Below are positions 38,776 through 48,034 of a DNA stretch of 64,000 bases, one piece after another (within the stretch, counting starts at the first letter, position 1; every line of letters begins with the position of its first letter). Origin of the DNA: Cupriavidus neocaledonicus (GTDB taxonomy: Bacteria; Pseudomonadota; Gammaproteobacteria; Burkholderiales; Burkholderiaceae); contig NZ_AQUR01000080.1 in assembly GCF_000372525.1 (NCBI RefSeq), positions 25,515-89,514 of the forward strand, written 5' to 3'. A program made the translations under genes and the position numbers. Under the pieces are notes generated by a model, which was not told where the DNA came from, did no database searches, and was given only the letters and a program-made list of their open reading frames with translations.

Positions 38776-40728
38776 ATGCTGAAGGGAGTATATCTGCAGC
38801 GTGCAGGGCGGGCCGCCTGGATCGCGCTTGCATGTGCATTGCTTGTCACGCCCGTCCACGCGCAGAAGCGGCCGCAGGCGGTCTCGCGCGCGCCCTCGAC
38901 GGTGATCCCCAGCGATCCCGACGAGGCCTTCATCGCGCTGCGCGAAGCCGCGCGCAAGAACGACGTGGAACGCGCCTACGCGATCTCGGCCACGCTGGTG
39001 GATTACCCGGTGCCGTCCTATGTCGAGTACTTCCGCATCAAGCCGCAGCTGTTCGACGCCAGCGGCCTGGCCCGCATCGATGCGCCGGACGACCAGGTGC
39101 GCGTGTTCCTGCAGCGCTACAAGGGCGACGCGATTGCCGACCGCATGCGCAATGACTGGCTGCTGGTGCTGGGCAAGAAGCGCGACTGGGCCAATTTCGA
39201 CGCCGAATACCCGCAGTTCGCGCTCAAGGACGATACCCAGGTCGAGTGCTATGCGCTGCTGTCGCGCGCGCTCAAGGGCCAGAACGTCGCCGCCGACGCG
39301 CGCGCGGTGCTGAGCGATCCCAAGTACTACGGCGAGGGCTGCGTCGACCTGATCGGCTACCTGGCCCAGAGCCAGCAGATCCAGCGCAGCGACGTGGCCT
39401 TCCAGGCGCGCCTGGCGCTGGAGCAGAACTACGTCACGCTGGCCGGCAAGATCGCCGCGCTGGTCCCCGACGCGCGCGCGGATGGCGACACCCTGGCCAC
39501 CATCGTCAAGATGGCGCGCTCCGACCCGTCGCAGGCGGCTGCCTACCTGGCCACGGCCCAGGGCGCGCTGTCGCGCGACGAGCAGGGCGCGGCCTGGGGC
39601 GTGATCGGCCAGTTCGCGGCCAAGAAGCTGCTGCCCGAGGCGGCCGGCTACTACCGCCGCCAGATGGACCTGGGCGGCAACCAGTGGCTGTCCGACGACA
39701 CGCAGGAGTGGCGCGTGCGCGCCGCGCTGCGCCAGGGCGACTGGAAGCAGGTGCGCCAGGCGGTCGAGCTGATGCGCCCGGAGCTGCGCGCCAAGGACCC
39801 GGCCTGGATCTACTGGTACGGCCGCGCGCTCAAGGTCGACGGCCGCGACACCGAGGCCCAGCAGAACTTCCAGCAGATCGCCGGCCAGTTCAATTTCTAC
39901 GGCCAGCTGGCCAGCGAGGAGCTCGGCAACCGCATCACGCTGCCGCCGCGCACCGCGGTCAGCGACGCCGAGGCCATGGCGATGCGCGCGCGCCCCGGTT
40001 TTCAGCGCGCGCAGAAGTTCTACGCCATGAACCTGCGCTTCGAGGGCAACCGCGAGTGGAACTGGGAACTGCGCAACATGAGCGACCGCGAGCTGCTGGC
40101 CGCCGCCGAATATGCGCGCCGCCTCGAATTGCTCGACCGCACCGTCAACTCGGCCGACCGCACCCGCAACGAGCATGACTTCGCGCTGCGCTTCCTGATG
40201 CCGTACCGCGACATCATGCAGCGCGCCACCGACGAGGTCGGCCTGGACATGGCGTGGGTGTACGGCCTGATCCGCCAGGAATCGCGCTTCATCATGAATG
40301 CGCGCTCGTCGGCGGGGGCGCATGGCCTGATGCAGGTGATGCCGGCGACGGCAAAATACGTGGCGCGCAAGATCGGCATGAGCGACTTTTCGCCGTCGAT
40401 GATGGGCGATCCCACCATCAACATCCAGCTCGGCACCAACTACCTGAACATGGTGCTGACCGACCTGGACAGCTCGTGGACGCTGGCCTCGGCCGCTTAC
40501 AACGCCGGCCCGGGCCGGCCCAAGGCCTGGCGCAGCACGCTGGCGCGGCCGGTGGAAGGCGCGATCTTTGCAGAGACCATCCCGTTCAATGAAACGCGCG
40601 GCTATGTGAAGAATGTGCTTTCCAACGCTACGTACTATGCTGCATTGATGAGTGGCCGGCCGCAGTCGCTGAAGTCGCGCCTGGGCACGGTCACGCCGTC
40701 GGCGGTGACCACCACCAGCCTGCCCTGA
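38776..40728 (+). CDS. slt: soluble lytic murein transglycosylase
   Basis: A 650-residue periplasmic enzyme. The signal peptide covers about residues 1-32 (WIALACALLVTPVHA|Q). A long alpha-superhelical U/L domain (about 45-460) is followed by the Slt70 catalytic domain. The catalytic Glu502 lies in IRQESRF, with SAGAHGLMQVMPATA and AAYNAGPGRPKAW as the other signature motifs. It cleaves peptidoglycan glycan strands to anhydro-muropeptides, the substrate of AmpG (4805-6064). GAAGAAG precedes the ATG. Confidence 0.95.
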   Translation: MLKGVYLQRAGRAAWIALACALLVTPVHAQKRPQAVSRAPSTVIPSDPDEAFIALREAARKNDVERAYAISATLVDYPVPSYVEYFRIKPQLFDASGLARIDAPDDQVRVFLQRYKGDAIADRMRNDWLLVLGKKRDWANFDAEYPQFALKDDTQVECYALLSRALKGQNVAADARAVLSDPKYYGEGCVDLIGYLAQSQQIQRSDVAFQARLALEQNYVTLAGKIAALVPDARADGDTLATIVKMARSDPSQAAAYLATAQGALSRDEQGAAWGVIGQFAAKKLLPEAAGYYRRQMDLGGNQWLSDDTQEWRVRAALRQGDWKQVRQAVELMRPELRAKDPAWIYWYGRALKVDGRDTEAQQNFQQIAGQFNFYGQLASEELGNRITLPPRTAVSDAEAMAMRARPGFQRAQKFYAMNLRFEGNREWNWELRNMSDRELLAAAEYARRLELLDRTVNSADRTRNEHDFALRFLMPYRDIMQRATDEVGLDMAWVYGLIRQESRFIMNARSSAGAHGLMQVMPATAKYVARKIGMSDFSPSMMGDPTINIQLGTNYLNMVLTDLDSSWTLASAAYNAGPGRPKAWRSTLARPVEGAIFAETIPFNETRGYVKNVLSNATYYAALMSGRPQSLKSRLGTVTPSAVTTTSLP

Positions 40729-40852
40729 AGGGCGTCTCTCCTGGTCCGCCTGCCCTGTTACAGGGGGGGCACGACGGGCCTGCCGGCGTAGCGCCGGGGG
40801 CCCGGGCTGGCGGGGGTGCCGCGGCGTGCTTCTTTCCTGGCACGGAGGCAAC

Positions 40853-41875
40853 ATGCAGACCAGCAACGTCCTCGTCATCGGTGGCGCCGGCTTCATCGGC
40901 AGCCATCTCGTCTCGCGCCTGGCCGGCGCCGCCTCGGCCTCGGGCGCGCCGCTCGAACCCGGCGCCAATCCCGATTCCCCCATCGCCCCGGATCGCATCG
41001 TGGTCGGCACGCGCAATGTCGAGCATGCGCAGCACCTGCTGCTGCTGCCGCGGGTCGAGGTGGTGGAGCTGGGCCTGGCCGACAATGCCGCGCTCGACGA
41101 CGCGATCGGCTCGCTCGGCGTCGACGGCATCGTCGTCAACCTGGTGGGCGTGCTGCACGGCGAGCGCGGCGATCCCTACGGCGAGGCCTTTGCCAGCGCG
41201 CATGTGGAACTGGTGCGGCAGATCGTGGCGTCGTGCCTGTCCACCGGCGTGCGCCGGCTGTTGCATATGAGCGCGCTCGGCGCCGACAGCAACGGGCCGT
41301 CGATGTACCTGCGCAGCAAGGGCGACGGCGAGCGCATCGTGCGCGCCAGCGGGCTCGACTGGACCATCTTCCGGCCCTCGGTGGTGTTCGGCCCCGACGA
41401 CCATTTCCTCAACCTGTTCGCCCACATGCAGCAGCTGGCGCCGGTGGTGCCGCTGGCGTGCGCGCATGCGCGCTTCCAGCCGGTGTTCGTGCAGGACGTG
41501 GTGCAGGCCTACCTGAACGCCATGGTGAACCCGGCCACCATCGGCCACGGCTATGAGCTGGGCGGGCCGCAGGTCTACACGCTGGAGGAGCTGGTGCGCT
41601 TTGCCGGGCGCGCCTCGGGCCATCCGCGCCCGGTGATCGCGCTGCCCGATGCGCTGGCGCGGGTGCAGGCCGCGGTGATGGAACATATGCCGGGCGAACC
41701 GCTGCTGTCGCGCGACAACCTGGATTCGATGCAGCTCGACAATGTGCTGGAGCGCCCGCTCGCGCCGGAGCTGAACCTGCACCCGGTCCACCTGGAGTCG
41801 GTGATGACCGACGCGCTGTCCGGGCGCAACCGCGATGCCGCGCTGACCCACATGCGCGCCAGCGTGCACCGCTGA
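40853..41875 (+). CDS. complex I NDUFA9-like NAD(P)-binding protein
   Basis: A 340-residue extended-SDR-like protein. GGAGFIGSHLV at residues 10-20 is the Rossmann motif; LHMSALGADSNGPSMYLRSK replaces the catalytic Tyr-x3-Lys context seen in epimerases. This is the atypical SDR group containing mitochondrial NDUFA9. In bacteria these proteins are usually free-standing; a role with respiratory complex I is suspected but not shown. GGAGG lies before the ATG. It follows slt on the same strand after 124 bases. Confidence 0.85.
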   Translation: MQTSNVLVIGGAGFIGSHLVSRLAGAASASGAPLEPGANPDSPIAPDRIVVGTRNVEHAQHLLLLPRVEVVELGLADNAALDDAIGSLGVDGIVVNLVGVLHGERGDPYGEAFASAHVELVRQIVASCLSTGVRRLLHMSALGADSNGPSMYLRSKGDGERIVRASGLDWTIFRPSVVFGPDDHFLNLFAHMQQLAPVVPLACAHARFQPVFVQDVVQAYLNAMVNPATIGHGYELGGPQVYTLEELVRFAGRASGHPRPVIALPDALARVQAAVMEHMPGEPLLSRDNLDSMQLDNVLERPLAPELNLHPVHLESVMTDALSGRNRDAALTHMRASVHR

Positions 41876-42074
41876 GGCGTCTCTCGGCGGCGCGGCCTAT
41901 GTGACCGGATTTCATATCGGTTGCGAGCGCAATTCACTTTGATGCGGGCGGCCGCGCTGGCAAAATGACTGGTCCGGCGCGCGGCGGCCACGCCGTCCCG
42001 CGGGGCCGCGGGACGTGGAGCGCGGCCGCGTCCGTGCCGTCTCTCCCTCCGTTTCCTCCCCCAAGGACCTCACG

Positions 42075-42773
42075 ATGAAGCTCGTCATCGGCAACAAGAA
42101 CTATTCCTCCTGGTCGCTGCGCCCCTGGCTGCTGCTGCGCCAGGCCGGCATTGATTTCGAGGAAGTGCAGGTGCGCCTGTTCACCGGCAGCTTTGCCGCC
42201 GAGATTGCGCGCTATTCGCCGGCGGGCAAGGTGCCGGTACTGGTCGACGGCGACGTCACCGTGTGGGATTCGCTGGCGATCTCCGAATACGTGGCCGAGC
42301 GCTTCCCCGACAAGCACCTGTGGCCTGCCGACCCCGCCGCGCGCGCGGTGGCGCGCGCGATCTGCGCCGAGATGCATTCCGGCTTCGTCAACGTGCGCAA
42401 CCAGTTGCCGATGAACGTGACCGCGGTGCTGCCCGGGCGCGGCTGGAACGTGGCGGTGCAGCGCGAGGTCGAGCGCATCGCCGCGATCTGGGACGGGTTG
42501 CGCAAGCAGCATGGCGCGCGCGGGCCGTTCCTGTTCGGCACCTTCACCGTCGCGGATGCGTTCTATGCGCCGGTGGTGAGCCGCTTCGCCACCTACGGCA
42601 TTCACCTGCCGGACGACCGCGAAGACGCCAAGGCCTATGCCGATTTCATGCTGGCGCTGCCGTCGATGCAGCAATGGATTGCCGGCGCGCGCGAGGAACG
42701 CGACTTCCTGGCCGACGATGAACCGTACCGCCTGGCTCCGGACCGTGCCGATGCGATAATCGTCACCCACTAG
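42075..42773 (+). CDS. glutathione S-transferase family protein
   Basis: A 232-residue GST. The thioredoxin-like N-terminal domain (MKLVIGNKNYSSWSLRPWLL, with the Ser/Tyr region at 10-13 as likely GSH-activating residues, and GKVPVLVDGDVTVWDSLAI as the GSH-binding cis-proline/SNAIL-type loop) precedes an all-helical domain. The NYSSWSLRPWL opening is typical of the YfcF-like bacterial group. Detoxification or peroxide reduction is likely; the substrate is unknown. The 199 bases before it (41876-42074) hold no gene. Confidence 0.9.
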   Translation: MKLVIGNKNYSSWSLRPWLLLRQAGIDFEEVQVRLFTGSFAAEIARYSPAGKVPVLVDGDVTVWDSLAISEYVAERFPDKHLWPADPAARAVARAICAEMHSGFVNVRNQLPMNVTAVLPGRGWNVAVQREVERIAAIWDGLRKQHGARGPFLFGTFTVADAFYAPVVSRFATYGIHLPDDREDAKAYADFMLALPSMQQWIAGAREERDFLADDEPYRLAPDRADAIIVTH

Positions 42774-42835
42774 CAATAGCGAATAGCGCCGGCGGCGGGC
42801 GGCTGCCCGTGCCGACGCACGAAAAGGCCACAACC

Positions 42836-44083
42836 ATGCAGGTGTATGCCGTGGGCGGCGCGATCCGCGATGAACTGCTGGGCAAGCCCAGCCAGGACCG
42901 CGACTACGTGGTCGTCGGCGCGACCCCGGCCGAGATGGAAGCCGCCGGCTATCGCCCGGTCGGCAAGGATTTCCCGGTGTTCCTGCATCCGCGCACGCAG
43001 GAGGAGTACGCGCTGGCCCGCACCGAGCGCAAGACCGCGATGGGCTACAAGGGCTTTGCCTTCTACTGCGAGCCCGATGTCACGCTCGAGGACGACCTGG
43101 TCCGGCGCGACCTGACCATCAACGCGATGGCGCGCGCGGTCGATGCCGACGGCAACCTGAGCGGGCCCGTGATCGATCCGCACGGCGGCCAGCGCGACCT
43201 GGCCGCGCGCCTGTTCCGCCATGTCTCAGATGCCTTTGCCGAAGACCCGGTGCGCATCCTGCGGCTGGCGCGCTTTGCCGCGCGCTTCCACGACTTCAAC
43301 GTCGCCGCGGAGACCATGCGGCTGATGCGCGAGATGGTCGCCGCCGGCGAGGTCGATGCGCTGGTGCCCGAGCGCGTGTGGCAGGAACTGGCGCGCGGGC
43401 TGATGGAGGCACGGCCGTCGCGCATGTTCGAGGTGCTGCGCGAATGCGGCGCGCTGGCGCGCCTGCTGCCCGAGCTGGAGCGGCTGTGGGGCGTGCCGCA
43501 GCGCGCCGACTTCCACCCCGAGGTCGATACCGGCGTGCACGTGATGATGGTGATCGACTGCGCCGCGGCACTGGGCGCGCCGCTGCCGGTGCGCTTTGCC
43601 GCGCTGGTGCATGACCTGGGCAAGGGCACCACGCCCGCGGACGTGCTGCCGCGCCATATCGGCCACGAGCTGCGCAGCGTCAGGCTGCTGGAAGAAGTCT
43701 GCGCGCGTCTGCGCGTGCCCAACGAATGCCGCGACCTGGCGCTGGTGGTGGCGCGCGAGCATGGCCATATCCACCGCTCGCTGGAGCTCGGCGCCGCCGC
43801 GGTGGTGCGGCTGCTGGAGCGCTGCGATGCGCTGCGCAAGCCCGCGCGCTTCGCCCAGGCGCTGCAGGCCTGCGAGGCCGACAGGCGCGGGCGCAAGGGC
43901 TTCGAGCACAGCGCATACCCGCAGGCCGAGCGCCTGCTGGCGGCGCGCGAGGCCGCGGCGTCGGTCGATGCGGGCGCCATCGCACGCGCCTGCGCCGACG
44001 ACGTGGCGCAGATCAAGGATCGCGTCCATGCCGCGCGGGTGGCCGCGGTGGCGCTGCGGCTCGGGGCGCAGCCGGGCGCCTGA
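42836..44083 (+). CDS. cca: multifunctional CCA-adding enzyme with HD domain
   Basis: A 415-residue tRNA nucleotidyltransferase. The catalytic start VGGAIRDELLGKPSQDRDYV has the metal-binding D21 and D23; RRDLTINAMA follows. The C-terminal HD phosphohydrolase domain is intact, with H235 in VHVMMV and the H259-D260 pair in HDLGKG, so this is the multifunctional gamma/beta-proteobacterial form that also repairs 2',3'-cyclic ends. It builds or repairs the 3' CCA of tRNAs. Confidence 0.95.
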   Translation: MQVYAVGGAIRDELLGKPSQDRDYVVVGATPAEMEAAGYRPVGKDFPVFLHPRTQEEYALARTERKTAMGYKGFAFYCEPDVTLEDDLVRRDLTINAMARAVDADGNLSGPVIDPHGGQRDLAARLFRHVSDAFAEDPVRILRLARFAARFHDFNVAAETMRLMREMVAAGEVDALVPERVWQELARGLMEARPSRMFEVLRECGALARLLPELERLWGVPQRADFHPEVDTGVHVMMVIDCAAALGAPLPVRFAALVHDLGKGTTPADVLPRHIGHELRSVRLLEEVCARLRVPNECRDLALVVAREHGHIHRSLELGAAAVVRLLERCDALRKPARFAQALQACEADRRGRKGFEHSAYPQAERLLAAREAAASVDAGAIARACADDVAQIKDRVHAARVAAVALRLGAQPGA

Positions 44084-44110
44084 GCCCGTCCTGGCAGGCG
44101 GCCGCAGGCC

Positions 44111-44305
44111 CTACAGCAGCTTGCCGATCACCAGCGCGATCAGCGAGATCAGGATCGTCGACGCGAACGGCAGCACGAATTCGCGCCCGAATATGCGCAA
44201 GCGCACGTCGCCGGGCAGGCGGCCCAGCCCGACCTTCTGCAGCCACGGCAGCGCCGCGGACAGGATGATCACGCTCAGGAAGATGGTCAGGGTCCAGCGC
44301 AGCAT
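44111..44305 (-). CDS. DUF2905-type small membrane protein
   Basis: A 64-residue protein with two membrane helices separated by the conserved loop LGRLPGDVRLRIFGREFVLP, the mark of the DUF2905 family. MLRWTLTIFLSVIILSAALP forms the first helix. Function is unknown. It ends 16 bases after the NDUFAF7-like methyltransferase gene upstream on the same strand, so the two are probably one transcript. Confidence 0.85.
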   Translation of the reverse strand: MLRWTLTIFLSVIILSAALPWLQKVGLGRLPGDVRLRIFGREFVLPFASTILISLIALVIGKLL

Positions 44306-44321
44306 GGCGGCTCCGGTGCCG

Positions 44322-45533
44322 TTACAGGGCGTGGCAGCGGTCGCCGCGGGCAAAGCCGGCCAGCGGCTCGCTGTCTTCCGGTCCGCGGTCGAGCCCGCGC
44401 GTGAGCGCGATCACCTTGAACAGTTCGCCCATCTCGGCTTCGGACAGCAGCTTCTGCACCGCATTGGCCTGCGGCAGGAAGGCGCGCGCGTCGGACGGGT
44501 CCAGCGCCATCAGCAGCTCGGTGATGCCGGCGTTCATCAGGAAGCGCGCCTGCGAGGCAAAGCCCGCCACGGTCAGCCCCGCTTCGACCGCGGCCTGGGC
44601 GATGCCGCTGAAGTTGACGTGCGCGGTGATGTCCTGCAGGCCGGGATACAGGAACGGGTCTGGATGCGCATGATGGCGGTAGTGGCACATCATCGTGCCG
44701 CCGGCGCGCTGCGGGTGGTAGTACTCGCTGCCGGGGAAGCCGTAGTCGATGAAGAAGGCCGCGCCGCGCGCCAGCATGGCGCCGACCGCGCGCGTGAAGC
44801 CCTCGGCCTCGGCATGGGTTTCGGTGACGAAGTCGTGGTCGCCGGGAATGGCGCGCAGCGCCGCCGGCACGTCGGCATCGGCCAGCGGGCGGTCCTCGAA
44901 GCGGAAGGCGGGCGCGCCGCCATCGGCCTGCGGCGCGGCGCGCGCCACGCCGCGCTCATGCCAGCCGCCGTCGCGGCGCGCATACAGCTGCACCGGCATC
45001 GCATCCAGCACTTCATTGCCGACGATCACGCCTTCGAAGGCGGCCGGCAGCGTATCGAGCCAGGTGACGCGCTCGGCCAGGTGCGGCGCGCGCCGGGCCA
45101 GCGTGTCCTGCTGGCGCGCGCGCAGTTCGCCCGACAGTTCGACGATGGCGTAGGTGTCGGGCAACTGGCCTTGCTGTTCCAGCCCCAGCAACAGGTCCGC
45201 CGCCAGCCGGCCGGTGCCGGCGCCGAATTCCAGCAGGCGCGGCATGCCCTGCGCCAGCAGCGGCGCGAACTGGCGCGCCAGCGTGCGGGCGAAGAACGGG
45301 CTCAGTTCCGGGGCGGTGATGAAGTCGCTGCCGTCGCGGGCATCGCGGCCGAACTTGGCCGAGCCACCGCTGTAGTAGCCCAGGCCGGGCGCGTACAGCG
45401 CCAGCGCCATGTAGCGGTCGAAGCCGATCCAGCCGCCGGCCGCATCGATCGATTCGCCAATGCGGGCCGCAAGGGTATCGGAAGCGGCCTGCGCGTCGGC
45501 GGGGGGAAAGGGTAAACTAGCGGCTTTCTGCAT
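44322..45533 (-). CDS. NDUFAF7/MidA-family class I SAM-dependent methyltransferase
   Basis: A 403-residue protein. The family signature SDFITAPELSPFFARTLA (residues 69-86), the SAM-binding EFGAGTG (102-108) and VGNEVLDAMPVQ are present. The eukaryotic relative NDUFAF7 methylates an arginine of a complex I subunit during assembly. The bacterial role is not established. It is divergent from the pteridine reductase gene with 15 bases between starts. An NDUFA9-like gene lies 2.4 kb away. Confidence 0.88.
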   Translation of the reverse strand: MQKAASLPFPPADAQAASDTLAARIGESIDAAGGWIGFDRYMALALYAPGLGYYSGGSAKFGRDARDGSDFITAPELSPFFARTLARQFAPLLAQGMPRLLEFGAGTGRLAADLLLGLEQQGQLPDTYAIVELSGELRARQQDTLARRAPHLAERVTWLDTLPAAFEGVIVGNEVLDAMPVQLYARRDGGWHERGVARAAPQADGGAPAFRFEDRPLADADVPAALRAIPGDHDFVTETHAEAEGFTRAVGAMLARGAAFFIDYGFPGSEYYHPQRAGGTMMCHYRHHAHPDPFLYPGLQDITAHVNFSGIAQAAVEAGLTVAGFASQARFLMNAGITELLMALDPSDARAFLPQANAVQKLLSEAEMGELFKVIALTRGLDRGPEDSEPLAGFARGDRCHAL

Positions 45534-45548
45534 CCTGCGATTGTAGCA

Positions 45549-46445
45549 ATGCCCGCATCCGATACTTCCGCCAGCCAGCCCGCCGGCGCCACGGCTCACC
45601 ACACGGCTGGCCAGCCCGCCCCCCGCGGCGTGGCCCTCGTGACCGGCGGCGCGCGCCGCGTGGGCCGCGCCATCGCGCTGGAACTGGCGGCGCAGGGCTG
45701 GGACGTGGCCGTGCACTGCCATCGCTCGGTCGACGAGGCCGAAGCGCTGGCCACGCAGATCCGCGCGCTCGGCCGCCGCGCCGCGGTGTTGCGCGCCGAC
45801 CTCGCCGACGAGGCCGCCACCAGCCGGCTGGTGGCCGACTGCACCGCCGCGCTGGGCGTGCCGACCTGCCTGGTCAACAATGCCTCGCTGTTCCAGTACG
45901 ACGTCGCCACCAGCTTCTCGTATGCGTCGCTCGATACGCATATGCGCACCAACGTGGCCGCGCCGCTGCTGCTGGCGCGCGAGCTGCACAAGGCGCTGGC
46001 CGCTGCCGCGGGCCCGGATGGCGCCGGGAAGGCCGCCGAGAAGGCCGCCGAGAAGGCCGCCGAGAAGGCCGCCGAGCCGCGCGGCGTGGTGATCAACCTG
46101 CTCGACCAGAAGCTCGACAACCTGAACCCGGACTTCCTCTCGTACACGCTCTCCAAGGCCGCGCTGCAGACCGCCACGGTGCAGCTGGCGCAGGCGCTGG
46201 CGCCGCGCCTGCGCGTGGTGGGCGTGGCCCCCGGCATCACGCTGGTGTCGGGCGAGCAGTCGGAGCAGAGCTTCCGCCGCGCGCATCGCGTGACGCCGCT
46301 GGGCCAGTCGTCCACGCCCGAGGACATCGCCCAGGCGGTGGCCTACCTGGCGCAGGCGCGTGCCGTGACCGGCACCACGCTGTACGTCGACGGCGGCCAG
46401 CACCTGATGCCGCTGGCGCGCGACGTGATGTTCCTGACCGAATGA
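45549..46445 (+). CDS. SDR-family pteridine (dihydrofolate) reductase-like protein
   Basis: A 298-residue short-chain dehydrogenase. The cofactor motif TGGARRVG (residues 32-39), with an arginine typical of PTR1/FolM-type reductases, is followed by NNAS and the catalytic Y199-x3-K203 in SYTLSK. These enzymes reduce dihydrobiopterin, dihydromonapterin or dihydrofolate with NADPH. The next gene is folB, supporting a pterin role. Residues 161-176 are a KAAE repeat coded by four perfect 12-base units, placed in a loop ahead of the catalytic strand; this is not part of the family fold. Confidence 0.85.
   Translation: MPASDTSASQPAGATAHHTAGQPAPRGVALVTGGARRVGRAIALELAAQGWDVAVHCHRSVDEAEALATQIRALGRRAAVLRADLADEAATSRLVADCTAALGVPTCLVNNASLFQYDVATSFSYASLDTHMRTNVAAPLLLARELHKALAAAAGPDGAGKAAEKAAEKAAEKAAEPRGVVINLLDQKLDNLNPDFLSYTLSKAALQTATVQLAQALAPRLRVVGVAPGITLVSGEQSEQSFRRAHRVTPLGQSSTPEDIAQAVAYLAQARAVTGTTLYVDGGQHLMPLARDVMFLTE
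46029..46076 (+). repeat. in-frame 12-bp tandem repeat (4 units)
   Basis: Four exact copies of AAGGCCGCCGAG inside the pteridine reductase gene, coding for KAAE four times. Being a multiple of three, copy-number change would keep the frame. The perfect identity suggests recent slippage expansion. Confidence 0.95.
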
Positions 46446-46514
46446 CCTGCATCATCGGCCGCGCCTGACTGGCGCGGCACCCCCGCCTTACACTTCCCCT
46501 TTTCGTTTCCCGCC

Positions 46515-46916
46515 ATGACCATGCTCGCCGCCCTTTCCCACCCCAGCCTGCAGGACTGCCGACGCATGTTCCTGCGCAACTACGAAGTTCAGATCAATAT
46601 CGGCGTGCACGAATTCGAGAAAAAGGGCGAGCAGCGCGTGCTGATCAATATCGACCTGTTCGTGCCGCTGGAGGAATGCACGCCGCAGGCCGACAAGCTC
46701 GACGAGGTGGTCGACTACGACTTCATGCGCAACACCGTCGCGGAGCGCATGGCGCAGGGCCACGTGCACCTGCAGGAAACGCTGTGCGACGACGTCGCGC
46801 GTGCCATGCTCAAGCATCCCAAGGTGCGCGCCGTGCGCGTGTCGACCGAGAAGCCCGACGTGTACCCGGATTGCGATTCGGTCGGGGTCGAGGTGTTCCA
46901 TATCAAGCAGGCCTGA
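46515..46916 (+). CDS. folB: dihydroneopterin aldolase
   Basis: A 133-residue FolB/FolX-type enzyme of folate synthesis, cleaving dihydroneopterin to hydroxymethyl-dihydropterin. VQINIGVHEFEKKGEQRVLI carries the conserved core, and the tunnelling-fold Lys/Glu region VRVSTEKPDVYPDCDSVGV follows. Start 46515 gives 17 residues before the conserved MFLRNYEVQI; ATG 46566 is an alternative start. It follows the pteridine reductase gene by 69 bases and is probably cotranscribed. Confidence 0.9.
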   Translation: MTMLAALSHPSLQDCRRMFLRNYEVQINIGVHEFEKKGEQRVLINIDLFVPLEECTPQADKLDEVVDYDFMRNTVAERMAQGHVHLQETLCDDVARAMLKHPKVRAVRVSTEKPDVYPDCDSVGVEVFHIKQA

Positions 46917-46926
46917 GCGGTCCTGC

Positions 46927-46952
46927 GGCGCCCGCTGCAGCTGACGGGCGCC
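46927..46952 (+). terminator. hairpin after folB (no U-tract)
   Basis: GGCGCCCG and CGGGCGCC form an 8-base perfect stem 11 bases after the folB stop. The bases after it are TAAAGTAAAATG rather than a T-run, so it is at best a weak terminator; those AT-rich bases could belong to the ttcA promoter. Confidence 0.45.
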
Positions 46953-47023
46953 TAAAGTAAAATGTTGCCCCTCGCGCCGCGCCGGCCATTCCATCCGGCG
47001 GGCGCCACGCAACAGGATGCTCC

Positions 47024-47962
47024 ATGAGCCACTCGAACAATTTCTATCGCCTCGAGACGAGGCTGCAATCGCAAACCGGCAAGGCCATCGGCGACTTCGG
47101 CATGATCGAGGACGGCGACACCGTGCTGGTCTGCATGAGTGGCGGCAAGGACTCGTACACCATGCTGTCGGTCCTGATGGCGCTGCAGAAGCGCGCGCCC
47201 ATCAAGTTCAAGCTGATCGCGATGAACCTGGACCAGAAGCAGCCCGGCTTCCCGGAACACATCCTGCCGGCATACCTGAAGTCGGTCGGGGTGGAGTATG
47301 TGATCGTCGAGGCGGACACCTACTCGATCGTCAAGGAGAAGGTGCCCGAGGGCAAGACCACCTGCTCGCTGTGCTCGCGCCTGCGCCGCGGCGTGATCTA
47401 CCGCACCGCCAAGGAGCTGGGCGCCAACAAGATCGCACTGGGCCACCACCGCGACGACATCGTCAACACCTTCTTCCTGAACATGTTCTTCGGCGGCAAG
47501 ATGAAGGCGATGCCGCCCAAGCTGGCCACCGACGACGGCGCGCATATCGTGATCCGCCCGCTGGCGTACTGCTCGGAGAAGGACATTGCGTCGTACGCGC
47601 GCGCCATGGAATTCCCGATCATCCCGTGCAACCTGTGCGGCTCGCAGGAAAACCTGCAGCGCAAGAAGGTCAGCGAGATGCTGCAGGAGTGGGAGCGGCA
47701 CAATCCGGGCCGCATCGACAATATCTTCTCGGCGCTGCGCAACGTGGTGCCGTCGCACCTGGCGGATACCGAGCTGTTCCCGTTCACCGGGCTCGCGACC
47801 GGCCTGGCCAAGGTCGACGAGGCCTCGCTGTTCGGTGAAACCACGTTCCAGCAGCAGCCGCTGACGTTTGCCGGCAGCGCGGAGGCGAACCGCATGGAGT
47901 TCGTGCGCTTCGAGCGCACGCCCGCGGTGGCCCCGGCGGGGGAGCCGGCCGGCACGCAGTAA
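47024..47962 (+). CDS. ttcA: tRNA 2-thiocytidine biosynthesis protein
   Basis: A 312-residue PP-loop ATPase that thiolates C32 of certain tRNAs. The PP-loop SGGKDS is at residues 39-44; two iron-sulfur cysteines are in [12 protein letters not shown] and a further pair in [32 protein letters not shown] is the conserved central segment. The C-terminal 25 residues after [10 protein letters not shown] are a Pro/Ala-rich tail longer than in E. coli. A terminator follows the stop. Confidence 0.95.
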   Translation: MSHSNNFYRLETRLQSQTGKAIGDFGMIEDGDTVLVCMSGGKDSYTMLSVLMALQKRAPIKFKLIAMNLDQKQPGFPEHILPAYLKSVGVEYVIVEADTYSIVKEKVPEGKTTCSLCSRLRRGVIYRTAKELGANKIALGHHRDDIVNTFFLNMFFGGKMKAMPPKLATDDGAHIVIRPLAYCSEKDIASYARAMEFPIIPCNLCGSQENLQRKKVSEMLQEWERHNPGRIDNIFSALRNVVPSHLADTELFPFTGLATGLAKVDEASLFGETTFQQQPLTFAGSAEANRMEFVRFERTPAVAPAGEPAGTQ

Positions 47963-47986
47963 GCCGTTGCGGCGGCCGGATGACAG

Positions 47987-48014
47987 AACGCCCGCTCGCG
48001 CGGGCGTTGTTGTT
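47987..48014 (+). terminator. Rho-independent terminator of ttcA
   Basis: AACGCCCGC-TCGC-GCGGGCGTT followed by GTTGTT: a perfect 9-base stem and a T-rich though interrupted tail, between ttcA and the convergent lipoprotein gene. Confidence 0.65.
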
Positions 48015-48034
48015 CGTCGCGCCTGAACGCGGGT

